Shown: positions 6,627-16,102 of the stretch, one piece after another
How the letters are laid out: each line of letters opens with the position of its first letter
How positions within the stretch are numbered: position 1 is the first letter of the stretch
NCBI GenBank assembly: GCA_025966435.1
Contig: JAICRQ010000023.1
Location: 1-17,014, forward strand
Length of the DNA stretch: 17,014 nucleotides
From: Anaerolineales bacterium
GTDB taxonomy: Bacteria > Chloroflexota > Anaerolineae > Anaerolineales > Villigracilaceae
Direction: 5' to 3'
The notes under the pieces: model-generated
Told to the model about the DNA's origin: nothing
Databases searched by the model: none
What the model saw: only the letters and a program-made list of their open reading frames with translations
Translations under genes and position numbers: made by a program

Positions 6627-7183
6627 TGTATTTAATAGGCGGGGCGCCCAGAGTGGGGAAAAGCATTCTCTGCCAACAAGTCGCTGCCAGCTTGAGGATA
6701 GGCTGGATATCGACCGACTTGCTGATAGATCTTTTACGGTTGAAGAAGGAAGAAGGCGTAAAAACGGAGTGGAACGCAGCTCCTGCATCCATTATCGCTA
6801 GTGCGGAATGGTTCTTCCCTTATTTGGATCGCTTCCTCTGGGGCGTCAGCTCGATGGCAGAGAGTTACGTGATCGAGGGTGTTGACATTCTTCCAGAACA
6901 GGTTCAGCAACTTTCGCCCCGCTACCAAATTCAATCTGTATTTCTGGGAAGATCGCACATGACTGTAGAGATATTCAACCAATTCCCCGGGCGCTCACCG
7001 GGGTATGCGACTCTGCCGGAATTGCTGAGACGGCAGATCGCTCAGGATGTACCCATCTGGAGCGATTTCATTCGACAGGAAGCCCGACGTTTCGACTATG
7101 CATACGTCGATATGAGTAGGGACTTTTCTCAGGGCCTGGCGGAGGCGGAAGCTATCCTTACGAAAGGACTACAAGTATCTTAG
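6623..7183 (+). CDS. Small P-loop kinase-like protein
   Basis: This 186-residue protein begins with a beta strand and a Walker A motif, GGAPRVGKS at 6-14 (Lys13, Ser14), typical of small-molecule kinases of the adenylate/shikimate/2-phosphoglycerate kinase type. WISTDLLIDLLRL just after it is the usual strand-helix that binds the acceptor substrate. SYVIEGVDILP probably holds the second acidic strand. A basic helix, LLRRQIAQDVPIWSDFIRQEARR, may act as lid (given by its key arginines), and YAYVDMS is the last core strand. I cannot name the substrate. The start overlaps the deacylase stop by 4 nt, with GGGGA a few bases upstream, and Met2 is an alternative start. It is the last gene of the aconitase X chain. 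Confidence 0.75.
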   Translation: MMYLIGGAPRVGKSILCQQVAASLRIGWISTDLLIDLLRLKKEEGVKTEWNAAPASIIASAEWFFPYLDRFLWGVSSMAESYVIEGVDILPEQVQQLSPRYQIQSVFLGRSHMTVEIFNQFPGRSPGYATLPELLRRQIAQDVPIWSDFIRQEARRFDYAYVDMSRDFSQGLAEAEAILTKGLQVS

Positions 7184-7409
7184 CGTTTCGCCATTGAGGA
7201 ATCAAATGAATAAGAGATACCTGGCACTCCTGCGCGCCTGAAGGGAAAGCGCACACCGTTTGATTCCGACCAAGCCCTCGGCGTACTGGGAATCACGCGC
7301 TCTGGCGGGTCGTTCGCCAATTTTTGGGGTGTATATAAGTTGTCGTATGCTCCCCATCCCCACATAAGTGCTAAGGAAGATGCAGCTGAGATACAATGAG
7401 TGTGTATAT
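7184..7409. other. Intergenic region with weak terminator and gene-like debris
   Basis: A short hairpin (TGGCG at 7303-7307 with CGCCA at 7315-7319) is followed by AATTTTTGG and may end the upstream operon. An 11-codon frame at 7206-7241 has GAGGA upstream and ends in TGA; another frame stays open from 7242 to 7399 without a start codon. Neither resembles a family I know. TATATA at 7331-7336 and TACAAT at 7392-7397 are possible -10 boxes. Confidence 0.4.
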
Positions 7410-7868
7410 ATGGAAATCGTTCAATTCGAAGACATTCGGACCGAGTTTATGACTCGCGCGCAGCAGGCAGTGTACTGTAACGTTTCCACTGTAGATCCGA
7501 AGGGACGCCCGCGTTCGCGCGTCATGCATGTAGTCTGGGATGGCTCGACGGGGTGGGTGATCACATCACCTGGCTCGCATAAGAGACACCACCTGGCAAT
7601 GAATCCCTACGTGTCTCTGGCGTATATAAGTAATCCGATGAAACCGGTCTATGCGGATTGCACTGCAGAATGGGTCGATGCAGTGGAAGAAAAGCATCGG
7701 GTCTGGGAATTGCATAAGGTGATTCCTCCACCCCTTGGGTTCGATCCCACCCCACATTATGGGACGATCGAGCATAAACATTTCGGCTTGCTAAAGTTTA
7801 CCCCGTGGCGGATCGAGCTGGCGGAGTTGGGTTCAGAAAGTCTGGTCTGGCGACCCACTTTGAAATAA
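7410..7868 (+). CDS. Pyridoxamine 5'-phosphate oxidase-like flavin-binding protein
   Basis: The 152-residue protein has the split-barrel flavin-binding fold of the pyridoxamine-phosphate-oxidase-like superfamily. The pattern is clear: an N-terminal helix (IRTEFMTRAQQAVY), CNVSTVDPKGRPRSR followed by VMHVVWDG, then VITSPGSHKRHHLAMNP with VSLAYIS. KHFGLLKFTPWRIEL and a final VWRP complete it. In this family such residues form the first barrel strands and the phosphate site for FMN or F420. Whether it is a true oxidase, an F420- or FMN-dependent reductase, or a haem- or sugar-related member is not decided here. The start is placed at Met 7410 because the domain begins there; there is no Shine-Dalgarno sequence. 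TACAAT at 7392-7397 lies 12 nt upstream. A longer frame reaches a GTG at 7368 but has no better support. Confidence 0.82.
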   Translation: MEIVQFEDIRTEFMTRAQQAVYCNVSTVDPKGRPRSRVMHVVWDGSTGWVITSPGSHKRHHLAMNPYVSLAYISNPMKPVYADCTAEWVDAVEEKHRVWELHKVIPPPLGFDPTPHYGTIEHKHFGLLKFTPWRIELAELGSESLVWRPTLK

Positions 7869-7912
7869 ATTGAAGTCATTTGCGTACATTGCAAATTTGG
7901 TGGGAATTTCGA

Positions 7913-7941
7913 TTGACCTTTTTATTTGTCATCCTTATACT
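7913..7941 (+). promoter_or_regulatory. Sigma-70-type promoter of the beta-helix protein gene
   Basis: TTGACC at 7913-7918 and TATACT at 7936-7941 are spaced by 17 nt. Predicted start of transcription is near 7948. AAAGG at 7986-7990 then lies 8 nt before the ATG at 7999. The promoter lies within the open frame that extends upstream to 7870, which rules against that longer frame. Confidence 0.8.
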
Positions 7942-7998
7942 GATAGAGTAATCATCCACCATATCGAACAAGTGAGGAAATTCAGAAAGGCATCAGTT

Positions 7999-9225
7999 AT
8001 GAAACGCAAACAATTAATAATCCTTGCAGTGATTCTGATCATTGTGGCAGGGCTTGGAAACAACGTCGCCTATGCCGCGAGCCTGTGCGTCCATCCCGCC
8101 GGCGCGGGACGATGTTTTACATCCATTCAGGCCGCAGTGGATGCGGCGAACAGTGGAGACCAGATCCTGATTCGCGCCGGGAAGTATGTTGAACAGGTGG
8201 TCATCAGTGGGAAGGATCTGACCCTTGTCGGACGCCCGGGCGCGGTGATCCAGGCACCGGCTGAGATGCAGGATACGCTGTCACCGGTCTTCGGCTTCCC
8301 CGGTCGCCCTCTTCTTCTTGTGACCGACGCGGAAGTCACCGTTCGTGACCTGACGATTGACGGCGCGAACTCTGCGGAGAGCAACCCCTTTTTGCAGGGG
8401 ATCGTCTTCCTCAACGCGGGCGGCGTCATCCGCGGCAACATCGTGAAGGATATCGGCTTTGGCGAGCCGCGCCTGCCTCTCGATGAAAACGGTTTCCCGG
8501 TGTATCAAGGAGATGGGATCGTCGTCATTAATTTTCTGGGTACACCTCGGTCCGTGACAGTTACCGAAAACCGGGTGCTGAACTTCAACAACAACGGCAT
8601 CCTTTTGGACGCTGAGGCGGATTTCAATGACCCCACGATCGCGAACCTGACCGTGCAGGTGACGAACAACACAATCGTCGGCTCGGGTCAGAATGGCGTG
8701 ATCGACCAATGGGGCGTGTTCATCGGCGGCTTTGGGTTTGCCGACCCGTCCTCTAGTATTACAGGTACCATCAGTGGTAACCGGATTCAAAACCTTGTGA
8801 CGGTGGGCGATCATCCGCTGCCGAGCGTGGGCGTTGTGATGTTCAACCCCTACAATTTGGAGGTGGCACATAACACGGTTGAGAACGTCAATGTCGGTTT
8901 TGTCGCCAACCAGGTAGTCGGTGCGCAGATCGCACATAATCAAATTGTGGGACCCGGTCCGGAGGTGTTCGGCTCGTCTGGCGTGCTGATTTCCGGCATG
9001 GACTCCCAGGTCGTTAAAAACCGGTTCCGTAAACTCGATACGGGCATCGTGCTGTTCGTGGAAGATCCGCAATTGGGCAGCGCGGTCAATACGGTAATGG
9101 ACGACAACCACTTCGATGGTGTGACCATCGATGTGATGAGCAGCCCGGGAGCTCCGGTGGCAGTGACACTGGCAGCGGCGGAGGCAAAGATGACATCTCT
9201 GTGGAGCAAACTGCCGCACCGTTAG
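7999..9225 (+). CDS. Secreted right-handed parallel beta-helix repeat protein
   Basis: The 408-residue protein has a signal peptide (MKRKQ, long hydrophobic core, cut likely after AYA near residue 26). It continues with FTSIQAAVDAANSGDQILI and VEQVVISGKDLTLVG, which is the entry sequence of the pectate-lyase/DUF1565 beta-helix fold. The rest consists of about 25-residue coils rich in N, G and V (VTENRVLNFNNNGILL, VTNNTIVGSGQNGVI, AHNTVENVNVGFVANQV). Two early cysteines (about residues 30 and 39) may form a disulfide. Relatives bind or cut polysaccharides, but I see no catalytic triad I can name, so it may only bind. No sorting signal or membrane anchor is at the C-terminus, so it is probably released or loosely held. 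It has its own promoter and a strong terminator, and so is a single-gene unit. Confidence 0.85.
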   Translation: MKRKQLIILAVILIIVAGLGNNVAYAASLCVHPAGAGRCFTSIQAAVDAANSGDQILIRAGKYVEQVVISGKDLTLVGRPGAVIQAPAEMQDTLSPVFGFPGRPLLLVTDAEVTVRDLTIDGANSAESNPFLQGIVFLNAGGVIRGNIVKDIGFGEPRLPLDENGFPVYQGDGIVVINFLGTPRSVTVTENRVLNFNNNGILLDAEADFNDPTIANLTVQVTNNTIVGSGQNGVIDQWGVFIGGFGFADPSSSITGTISGNRIQNLVTVGDHPLPSVGVVMFNPYNLEVAHNTVENVNVGFVANQVVGAQIAHNQIVGPGPEVFGSSGVLISGMDSQVVKNRFRKLDTGIVLFVEDPQLGSAVNTVMDDNHFDGVTIDVMSSPGAPVAVTLAAAEAKMTSLWSKLPHR

Positions 9226-9250
9226 CCAAAGAATTCAATCCAGGCGAATC

Positions 9251-9290
9251 GAAAACCGCGTGGGCGACAATTCCCGCGCGGTTTTCTTAT
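9251..9290 (+). terminator. Rho-independent terminator of the beta-helix protein gene
   Basis: A 14-bp stem (9251-9264 with 9273-9286, one T-G pair) closes an 8-nt loop. Its outer part is GAAAACCGCG/CGCGGTTTTC, so the right arm itself carries TTTT and the left arm AAAA, and it could work in both directions. It starts 25 nt after the stop codon. Confidence 0.85.
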
Positions 9291-9541
9291 ATAATCCTGA
9301 CTATGAATCGACCTCTAAGAAGGTGGACGCACCTCTAACGACAGCCAGTGCCGCGCGAGGCATATAGAATGGCAGGTAAACTCGGATACGATAATGCTGA
9401 GTTTGCCGCTATCTTTCAAGCTTTGCATACCGATTTATTACATAAGTCTTAACGAAGCCGCCTCCCGAGTAAACTTTTATCTTCTTCTCACATCGGGAAG
9501 ATAGAATCAAGCCGCACAAGTATTAACCGCAGGAGGTCCCA
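9291..9541. other. Intergenic region before msrB
   Basis: No recognised gene is in this stretch. A 27-codon frame runs from ATG at 9369 to TAA at 9450-9452 (starts MAGKLGYDNAEF) without a clear ribosome binding site; it matches nothing I know. TATCTTC at 9478-9484 and GAAGATA at 9497-9503 form an inverted repeat. TAGAAT at 9502-9507 could be the msrB -10, but the -35 is weak. AGGAGG at 9531-9536 is the msrB ribosome binding site. Confidence 0.45.
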
Positions 9542-9994
9542 ATGGCAACTTTTACCAAGCCATCAGATGCAGAGCTTCGAAAGCGTTTGTCCCCGTTACA
9601 GTACGAAGTCACGCAGCACGAAGGCACGGAGCGCCCATATTCAAACGAATACTGGAATAACAAACAGGCAGGAATCTATGTGGATGTGGTTTCCGGCGAG
9701 CCGCTGTTCAGCTCGCTCGACAAGTACGACTCCGGCACGGGCTGGCCTAGCTTTACGAAGCCCCTGGCGCCTGAGAACATCAACACCCACACAGACTTCA
9801 AGCTCTTTATGCCGCGCACCGAGGTCCGCTCAAAGCATGCGGACTCACACCTCGGGCACGTCTTCGACGATGGTCCCGCACCGACGGGTTTGCGCTATTG
9901 TATGAACTCTGCCGCAATGCGATTTATCCCTATCGAGCAGCTGGAGGAGGAAGGCTATGGTCAGTACCTTTCTCTGTTCAAGGAAGAGAAGTAA
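9542..9994 (+). CDS. msrB: Peptide-methionine (R)-S-oxide reductase, single-cysteine form
   Basis: The 150-residue protein reduces the R epimer of methionine sulfoxide in proteins and so repairs oxidative damage. Family motifs are complete: [21 protein letters not shown] at 51-71 (key residues Gly65, Trp68, Pro69, Ser70), [18 protein letters not shown] with His103 and His106, and LRYCMNS at 117-123. Cys120 is the catalytic residue. No CxxC pair is present, so it is the form without the structural zinc. Cys120 is also the only cysteine in the chain, so the usual intramolecular resolving cysteine is missing and recycling must involve thioredoxin directly or another thiol. AGGAGG lies 5 nt before the ATG. 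It stands alone and converges on malQ. Confidence 0.96.
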   Translation: MATFTKPSDAELRKRLSPLQYEVTQHEGTERPYSNEYWNNKQAGIYVDVVSGEPLFSSLDKYDSGTGWPSFTKPLAPENINTHTDFKLFMPRTEVRSKHADSHLGHVFDDGPAPTGLRYCMNSAAMRFIPIEQLEEEGYGQYLSLFKEEK

Positions 9995-10028
9995 ACCCGT
10001 CGCAGCCGACAGTTGACTCCGCTCTCAA

Positions 10029-10057
10029 ACAAGACCCGCCTGCAAGGCGGGTCTTGT
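10029..10057. terminator. Hairpin between convergent msrB and malQ
   Basis: A 13-bp perfect stem (10029-10041 with 10045-10057; core AAGACCCGCC/GGCGGGTCTT) has a 3-nt loop. It lies between the msrB stop and the malQ stop, which begins at 10059. There is no long T-run on either side, but the position suggests it ends transcripts from both directions. Confidence 0.8.
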
Positions 10058-10058
10058 T

Positions 10059-11544
<1,486 letters not shown>

Positions 11545-11558
<14 letters not shown>

Positions 11559-12810
11559 TGGGCAGTCTCTGGGTCTGGATGTATTGTCCGGCGCGAATCG
11601 TCGAATCCTCATAATCGGATTCAACTACATCCGTGCCAACCTGCGCTTCCGGTTCAACAACATAATTCGCCGGCACCGTACAGTTCTTGCCCACCAGCGC
11701 CAACCGGATATTTGCATCCGCCACACCCCAGCCGATGCGCGCGTTCTCGCCAATGATCGATCGCTTGTCGATGACGGCGCGCTCGATGACCGCGCCGCTC
11801 TCAATCACGGTATCGGTGAGGATGATGGACTCACGCACGACGGCGCCTGGGCGAATCACGACTCCTGGAGAAATGACACTGCTTTCGACGCGCGTATCTG
11901 CCCCGATATAGGCTCCGTTACAAATCATGCTGGCGTAGATCTGGGCACTGGCGGGGAAACGCGCAGGTGGATACTCTTCCGTCCGGGTGTGGATGATCCA
12001 GTCTCGGTTATAGAGTTTGAGCTTTGGGGTGGGCGACAGCATATCCATGTGAGACTGCCAGTAGGACTGGTATGTTCCCACGTCCATCCAATAGCCTGTG
12101 TACGGAAAAGCAAATACGCGCGCTTCCGATTGAACAAGATTAGGAATGATGTTCCTTCCAAAGTCATGATCGGAATCTGGGTTCATCCGGTCTTCCCAGA
12201 GCGCCTTATCCAACACCTCGCGGTTGAACAGGTAGACTCCCATGTTCGCGAGGTTGGAAGGAGGGTCAGGTGGCTTCTCGAGGAACGACGTCACGCGATA
12301 CTTCGAATCGGTGCCGAGAATACCGAACCGTGAGGCTTCCTCGATTGGAACGTGGATCGTGCCAACCGTCAGGTCGGCGCGTTGGTCCAGGTGGAAGGAG
12401 ATCATCGGCTCGAAGTCCATCGTGTAAATGTGATCGCCCGAAAGGATCAGGATGAGGTCGGGAAAATCGCGCTTGATGAAGCTGAAATTCTGCTGCACGG
12501 CATCTGCGGTTCCCACGAACCAGTCTGACTCGTAGCGCGCTTTGTAGGGCGTCAGGATCTTCACACCTCCCGTGAAGTCACGATTGAGGTCCCATGGCGC
12601 GCCGGACCCAACATGTGCGATCAGAGACTGAGGACGGTACTGTGCCAGCACCATCACATCAAAGATGCCGGAGTTTACACAATTCGACAGCGGAAAATCA
12701 ATGATCCGATATTTACCGGCAAACGGAACTGCCGGTTTTGCCCGCTTCGCCGTCAGGACACCCAGGCGAGAGCCCTCGCCACCCGCAAGAATTACTGCTC
12801 GTATTTTCAT
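11545..12810 (-). CDS. glgC: Glucose-1-phosphate adenylyltransferase
   Basis: This 421-residue enzyme makes ADP-glucose from glucose 1-phosphate and ATP, the first committed step of bacterial glycogen synthesis. The nucleotidyltransferase domain has GGEGSRLG from residue 10, KPAVPF and IIDFPLSNCVNSGI, SGDHIY with Asp126 as metal and catalytic residue, and FLEKP with Lys179 at the glucose-phosphate site. A left-handed beta-helix follows, with short hexapeptide repeats (SSVISPGVVIRPGAVV, DTVIESGAVIERAVI), ending near residue 400. TGAGG lies before the start codon, and only 8 nt separate it from the glgA stop. The allosteric type cannot be read off safely. The neighbouring gene order glgA-glgC-malQ supports a glycogen role and not cell-wall sugar synthesis. 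Confidence 0.97.
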
Positions 12811-12818
12811 GGTTCGCC

Positions 12819-14288
12819 TCAGCTTTCGTGAAGTCTGATTCCATCATTTGTACGAAGCGTCGCTGTTTCACTTATCAATTTTTTATACAGATCAAGGTAC
12901 TGCCGGGCAGACCTAGTCCAGGAGAAATCCTGCGCCATTCCTGCTTTTTGCAACCTCAACCAGCGCTCACGATCCGGATACAGCTGCAATGCTCGGCGAA
13001 GCGTGTCGTTGAAGGATTTCACCGTCTTGTCCACAAACACAAACCCGGTTTCGCTATCCGTGACAGTGTCGTGCAGCCCGCCGACGGCGCGTACCAGCGG
13101 AACACTGCCATAGCGCATGGCGATCATCTGAGAGATGCCGCATGGCTCATAACGCGAGGGCATGAGGAAGAGATCGGAGCCAGCGTAAATCTGGCGCGCC
13201 AGTTTGGCGTCGTAACGCGTTTCCACACGAACCCGATTAGGCAATTGCTCCTGCAGCTTCTTGGCGAGGGCTTCGAGTTTGGGGTCGCCTGCCGCCAGGA
13301 GAACCAGCTGCCAATTCTGCTTCGCCATGATCTTCAAGCCTTTGAGGGCAATGTCGATGCCTTTCGCCTGATCCATCCGGGAAACCATGCCAAGCAAAGG
13401 GACCTCTGACTCGACCGGAAGCCCAAGCCGCTCTTGCAGCGCGGCTTTATTACGCGGGCGCAGGTCCAGAGTTTCTGCACTAAAATTCGCCGCAAGGGTC
13501 GGATCAGTCTGCGGGTTGAAGGAAACGGTATCCAGCCCATTTAAGATACCGCGCAGGCTGCCGGTGCGCGTGCGGAAAAAATCCTGGAGTCCGGAGCCGA
13601 ACTCTTCATGTAAGATCTCCATTGCATACGTCGGCGAGACCGCCACGATGGCATCCGACGCCCACAACCCGAGCGGCATCGGCATGACCCTTGCCCACTC
13701 CGGGAGGTCGGTATTGGCAAGCGGCAAACCATACTTCTCCAAAATATCGCTTACGTTCGGTCCTAAAAAGGGCAGGTTATGAATCGTGACAAGCGAAGAA
13801 ACCTGGCGTGCCTTCTCACCCCAGCGCCGGACCAGGTTGCCATACGCAGCCAGCGCGGTATGCCAGTCATTGACGTGAATAATGTTCGGCGCCCAGTTGA
13901 TCTGGCGCGGCAGTTCCAATGCCGCAAGCGAAAAGAAGGTATATTTCTCAGCATCGAGGGCTGTATTGGATGAGTAAACAGAGCCGCTGGCGCGTATAGG
14001 ATCGCCGTTGATAAAATAAACCGGCATTCCTTCCAGGCTCCCTTCGGATAACTGCACCTGCAACTCTTCTTTGCCGCGCGGGATGGAATAGATGCCTACC
14101 GGACGAAAGGCATTCGACCGTATCGCCATGTGATGTGGCAATACCAGCCTCACATCAAGTTTGATTTCATCGTTGGAAAGCGCACGCAACGCACGTGGCA
14201 GTGTCCCCGCTACATCTCCCAGCCCACCCACTTTTACAAACGGTTCGGCTTCTGCCGCCAGGAAAAGTATATTGATGGTTTGAGACAT
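12819..14288 (-). CDS. glgA: Glycogen (starch) synthase, ADP-glucose dependent
   Basis: This 489-residue GT5 enzyme transfers glucose from ADP-glucose to the non-reducing end of an alpha-1,4-glucan. KVGGLGDV at 19-26 is the N-terminal nucleotide-sugar loop (Lys19), HVNDWHTAL the conserved catalytic-domain motif, and SRYEPCGISQMIAMRYGSVP the C-terminal motif with Glu381. The usual SRMDQAKGIDI segment binds ADP. Length is normal. It is the first gene of the operon, followed closely by glgC. No Shine-Dalgarno sequence is present; TACAAT at 14295-14300 lies 6 nt before the ATG, so the operon mRNA may be leaderless. Confidence 0.97.
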   Translation of the reverse strand: MSQTINILFLAAEAEPFVKVGGLGDVAGTLPRALRALSNDEIKLDVRLVLPHHMAIRSNAFRPVGIYSIPRGKEELQVQLSEGSLEGMPVYFINGDPIRASGSVYSSNTALDAEKYTFFSLAALELPRQINWAPNIIHVNDWHTALAAYGNLVRRWGEKARQVSSLVTIHNLPFLGPNVSDILEKYGLPLANTDLPEWARVMPMPLGLWASDAIVAVSPTYAMEILHEEFGSGLQDFFRTRTGSLRGILNGLDTVSFNPQTDPTLAANFSAETLDLRPRNKAALQERLGLPVESEVPLLGMVSRMDQAKGIDIALKGLKIMAKQNWQLVLLAAGDPKLEALAKKLQEQLPNRVRVETRYDAKLARQIYAGSDLFLMPSRYEPCGISQMIAMRYGSVPLVRAVGGLHDTVTDSETGFVFVDKTVKSFNDTLRRALQLYPDRERWLRLQKAGMAQDFSWTRSARQYLDLYKKLISETATLRTNDGIRLHES

Positions 14289-14294
14289 GTATCA

Positions 14295-14300
14295 ATTGTA
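14295..14300 (-). promoter_or_regulatory. Candidate -10 box of the glgA-glgC-malQ operon
   Basis: On the minus strand TACAAT is 6 nt from the glgA start codon. TTAAGA about 18 nt further upstream (near 14319-14324) is a partial -35 match. No ribosome binding site lies between them. Confidence 0.45.
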
Positions 14301-14385
14301 CAACGAAAATCAAGAGGCTCTTAAGTTAATTTGCACATCGCTTAAATGGAATATGACACAATACATCTGGTGAGTTAAAACGCAT

Positions 14386-14651
14386 TTGCCTAAACGATAT
14401 CTGACTTCATGTAAGGTTCTCGCGCGAGAACATGAACACCTGCGTGATCGAATTTTAGGACGGCTACTGGGTGACGACCAGCCGGAACGATTTGATGAAA
14501 TACGTGACCCTGCAAAACAGGCTGGCGAAGTGGAGGTCGAAGGCAGAAAGCCAGGGCACAGATCAGCATTTATAAATTGTCTTAAAATTTTTAAAATCAA
14601 ACTCTTCCGATTGCTATACAATGGAATTATCCCATTAGCCGAGGAGGAACC
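14386..14651 (+). other. Intergenic region with an open frame that may be gene debris
   Basis: The 363-nt gap between glgA and the next gene (14289-14651) holds a frame from a TTG at 14386 to beyond 14651. The translated text includes LAREHEHLRDRILGRL and DDQPERFDEIRDPAKQ, which looks protein-like. However, the frame has no ribosome binding site, overlaps the following start, and runs through the next promoter, where it turns A+T-rich and repetitive. I recognise no family. It may be a decayed gene or chance. The rest of the gap holds only the glgA promoter. Confidence 0.3.
14612..14622 (+). promoter_or_regulatory. Extended -10 promoter candidate for the Asp-box protein gene
   Basis: TGC-TATACA at 14612-14620 (alternatively TACAAT at 14617-14622) has the TGn extension. 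No convincing -35 is present. GAGGAGGA at 14641-14648 lies just before the ATG at 14652. Confidence 0.5.
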
Positions 14652-16094
14652 ATGAAAGCTTTCATTCTGTCCCGACCTATGAAGGTGTTTCTATTCGTTT
14701 TGCTGATTCTGGCTGCCACAGCCACCGTCGCGAACGCGTGGGGGAATTATCAGCATGAGGAATTTATGAAGGGCTTGAAAGGTAAAGCGCCGATTCGCAA
14801 GGGAGCCATCAATCCGGAGGTTGTCAAATTGTCACCCCTCCAGCCTGCCAGTGTGGCTCCTGCCGGACCGAGCGGATTCACACCACAAACCCGCCTCGGC
14901 TTCCACGTGGATAACGAATGGGAGCCCGCCATCGCCACAGACCACTTTGGGCATGTGTATATGCTATATGCACAGTACACTGGCGTCCCGGGCTGTGAAG
15001 CCTGTTCTAACCCTACACAGGTCCTTCAGATCAGCAATGACCGTGGAGCTACATGGGGCTCTCCCTTTGTGATTTACCCGGATGGGGCCAATACCGGAGG
15101 TCAATGGGATTCGCAAATCGCAGTAGACCCGGTCGATGGGCAAACGGTCTACGCCTCGTTTATGCAGAACAACAAGAGCGACATCATCGTCGCCAAATCT
15201 ACGGATTTCGGCGCTACATGGAGTTACGTGATCGCAGATGCAACCAACGCCGGGACCGACAAACCCATTTTGACTGCGCGCGGGCAGGACGTATTCGTTG
15301 CCTACAACCATGCGCAGACGATCTGGGGCGCGTACTCCCATGATGGTGGAGCCACGTTTACCGAAGTGAAGATTAATCAGAATGGCAAGCTTGGCTGGTC
15401 TCTGGCGGGCGGTGGGACGGTCACACCCAATGGCAATGCCTACTTTGCCTGGGCAGGCTACGAAAGCAATGGCGGCGCGAAGGGTAAAGTGAACCTGTTC
15501 GTCAGCCGTTCTACCGATGGCGGCGCCACCTGGATGACAAAGACCATTGACGTTTCTTCTTCTCCGCCCGATTGTGCTGCCTTTTTGTGCGGATGGGCTT
15601 ACCTGGGAGCGCAATTGGTAATGACATCTGACGCCAACGGTAATATCTACTTACTATGGAACTCTGGTTCCACCGCGCGAGGTCCGGAACGCATTTACTT
15701 TGCTAAATCGACGGATGGTGGGAATACGTATTCGACTAAAGTCGATGTCTCCACGGCGCCCGCTGGTACGCACCATGCTTTCCCGGCAATTGCCGCGGCG
15801 GGCAACGGTGACGTCCGCATCTCATGGATGGATGCCCGTGCTGCAAACGGCGGCATGGATAAGTGGAATGTCTATTATCGCAGTTCCACAAATGGCGGCT
15901 CGACGTGGACTAATGAAGTCGATCTTTCAACCTTTGTCTCGGGTTTTAGTTATATCTTCGATGATGGCTTCCGCTTCCCGTTTAATGATTACTATGAACT
16001 TGCCATTGACGAACAGGGCACGACGCACATCATCTTTGGGGAGGCGTTGAATTACGATTCACCCGGTTCAATTTGGTATGCGAAGGGAAAATAA
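14652..16094 (+). CDS. Secreted sialidase-fold (Asp-box/BNR) beta-propeller protein
   Basis: The 480-residue protein has a signal peptide (MKVFLFVLLILAATATVANA, cut near residue 29) and then about 100 residues before a propeller. Six Asp-box motifs of the SxDxGxTW type are visible at 128-135, 183-190, 229-236, 287-294, 353-360 and 412-419, spaced 46-66 residues apart, as in a six-bladed sialidase-like propeller. It ends without an anchor. Asp-boxes mark the fold only; I cannot locate the arginine triad, tyrosine nucleophile or acid/base of true sialidases with confidence, so exo-alpha-sialidase activity is only one option. Other members bind or process glycans or serve as adhesins. The start is set by GAGGAGGA. 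It appears to be a single-gene unit. Confidence 0.85.
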   Translation: MKAFILSRPMKVFLFVLLILAATATVANAWGNYQHEEFMKGLKGKAPIRKGAINPEVVKLSPLQPASVAPAGPSGFTPQTRLGFHVDNEWEPAIATDHFGHVYMLYAQYTGVPGCEACSNPTQVLQISNDRGATWGSPFVIYPDGANTGGQWDSQIAVDPVDGQTVYASFMQNNKSDIIVAKSTDFGATWSYVIADATNAGTDKPILTARGQDVFVAYNHAQTIWGAYSHDGGATFTEVKINQNGKLGWSLAGGGTVTPNGNAYFAWAGYESNGGAKGKVNLFVSRSTDGGATWMTKTIDVSSSPPDCAAFLCGWAYLGAQLVMTSDANGNIYLLWNSGSTARGPERIYFAKSTDGGNTYSTKVDVSTAPAGTHHAFPAIAAAGNGDVRISWMDARAANGGMDKWNVYYRSSTNGGSTWTNEVDLSTFVSGFSYIFDDGFRFPFNDYYELAIDEQGTTHIIFGEALNYDSPGSIWYAKGK

Positions 16095-16102
16095 CTTAAG
16101 AA

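Noticed and set aside
7870..7998. N-terminal extension of the beta-helix protein from a start at 7870
   Set aside because: It contains the promoter at 7913-7941 and would place 43 residues before an obvious signal peptide that has its own ribosome binding site.
8281..9219. Long minus-strand frame opposite the beta-helix gene
   Set aside because: The translation is rich in His, Arg and Cys without domain pattern, as expected for the antisense of the real gene.
11559..11624. Longer malQ start at 11624
   Set aside because: The added residues overlap glgC and do not match the family; the N-terminus at 11558 fits other amylomaltases.
11584..12333. Plus-strand frame opposite glgC
   Set aside because: Antisense shadow of a fully conserved gene with no ribosome binding site or family pattern.
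12738..13409. Plus-strand frame opposite glgA and the glgC start
   Set aside because: Antisense shadow; glgA has all its motifs in the minus frame.
14964..15614. Minus-strand frame opposite the Asp-box gene
   Set aside because: Antisense of a gene with six regular Asp-boxes; no start signals.
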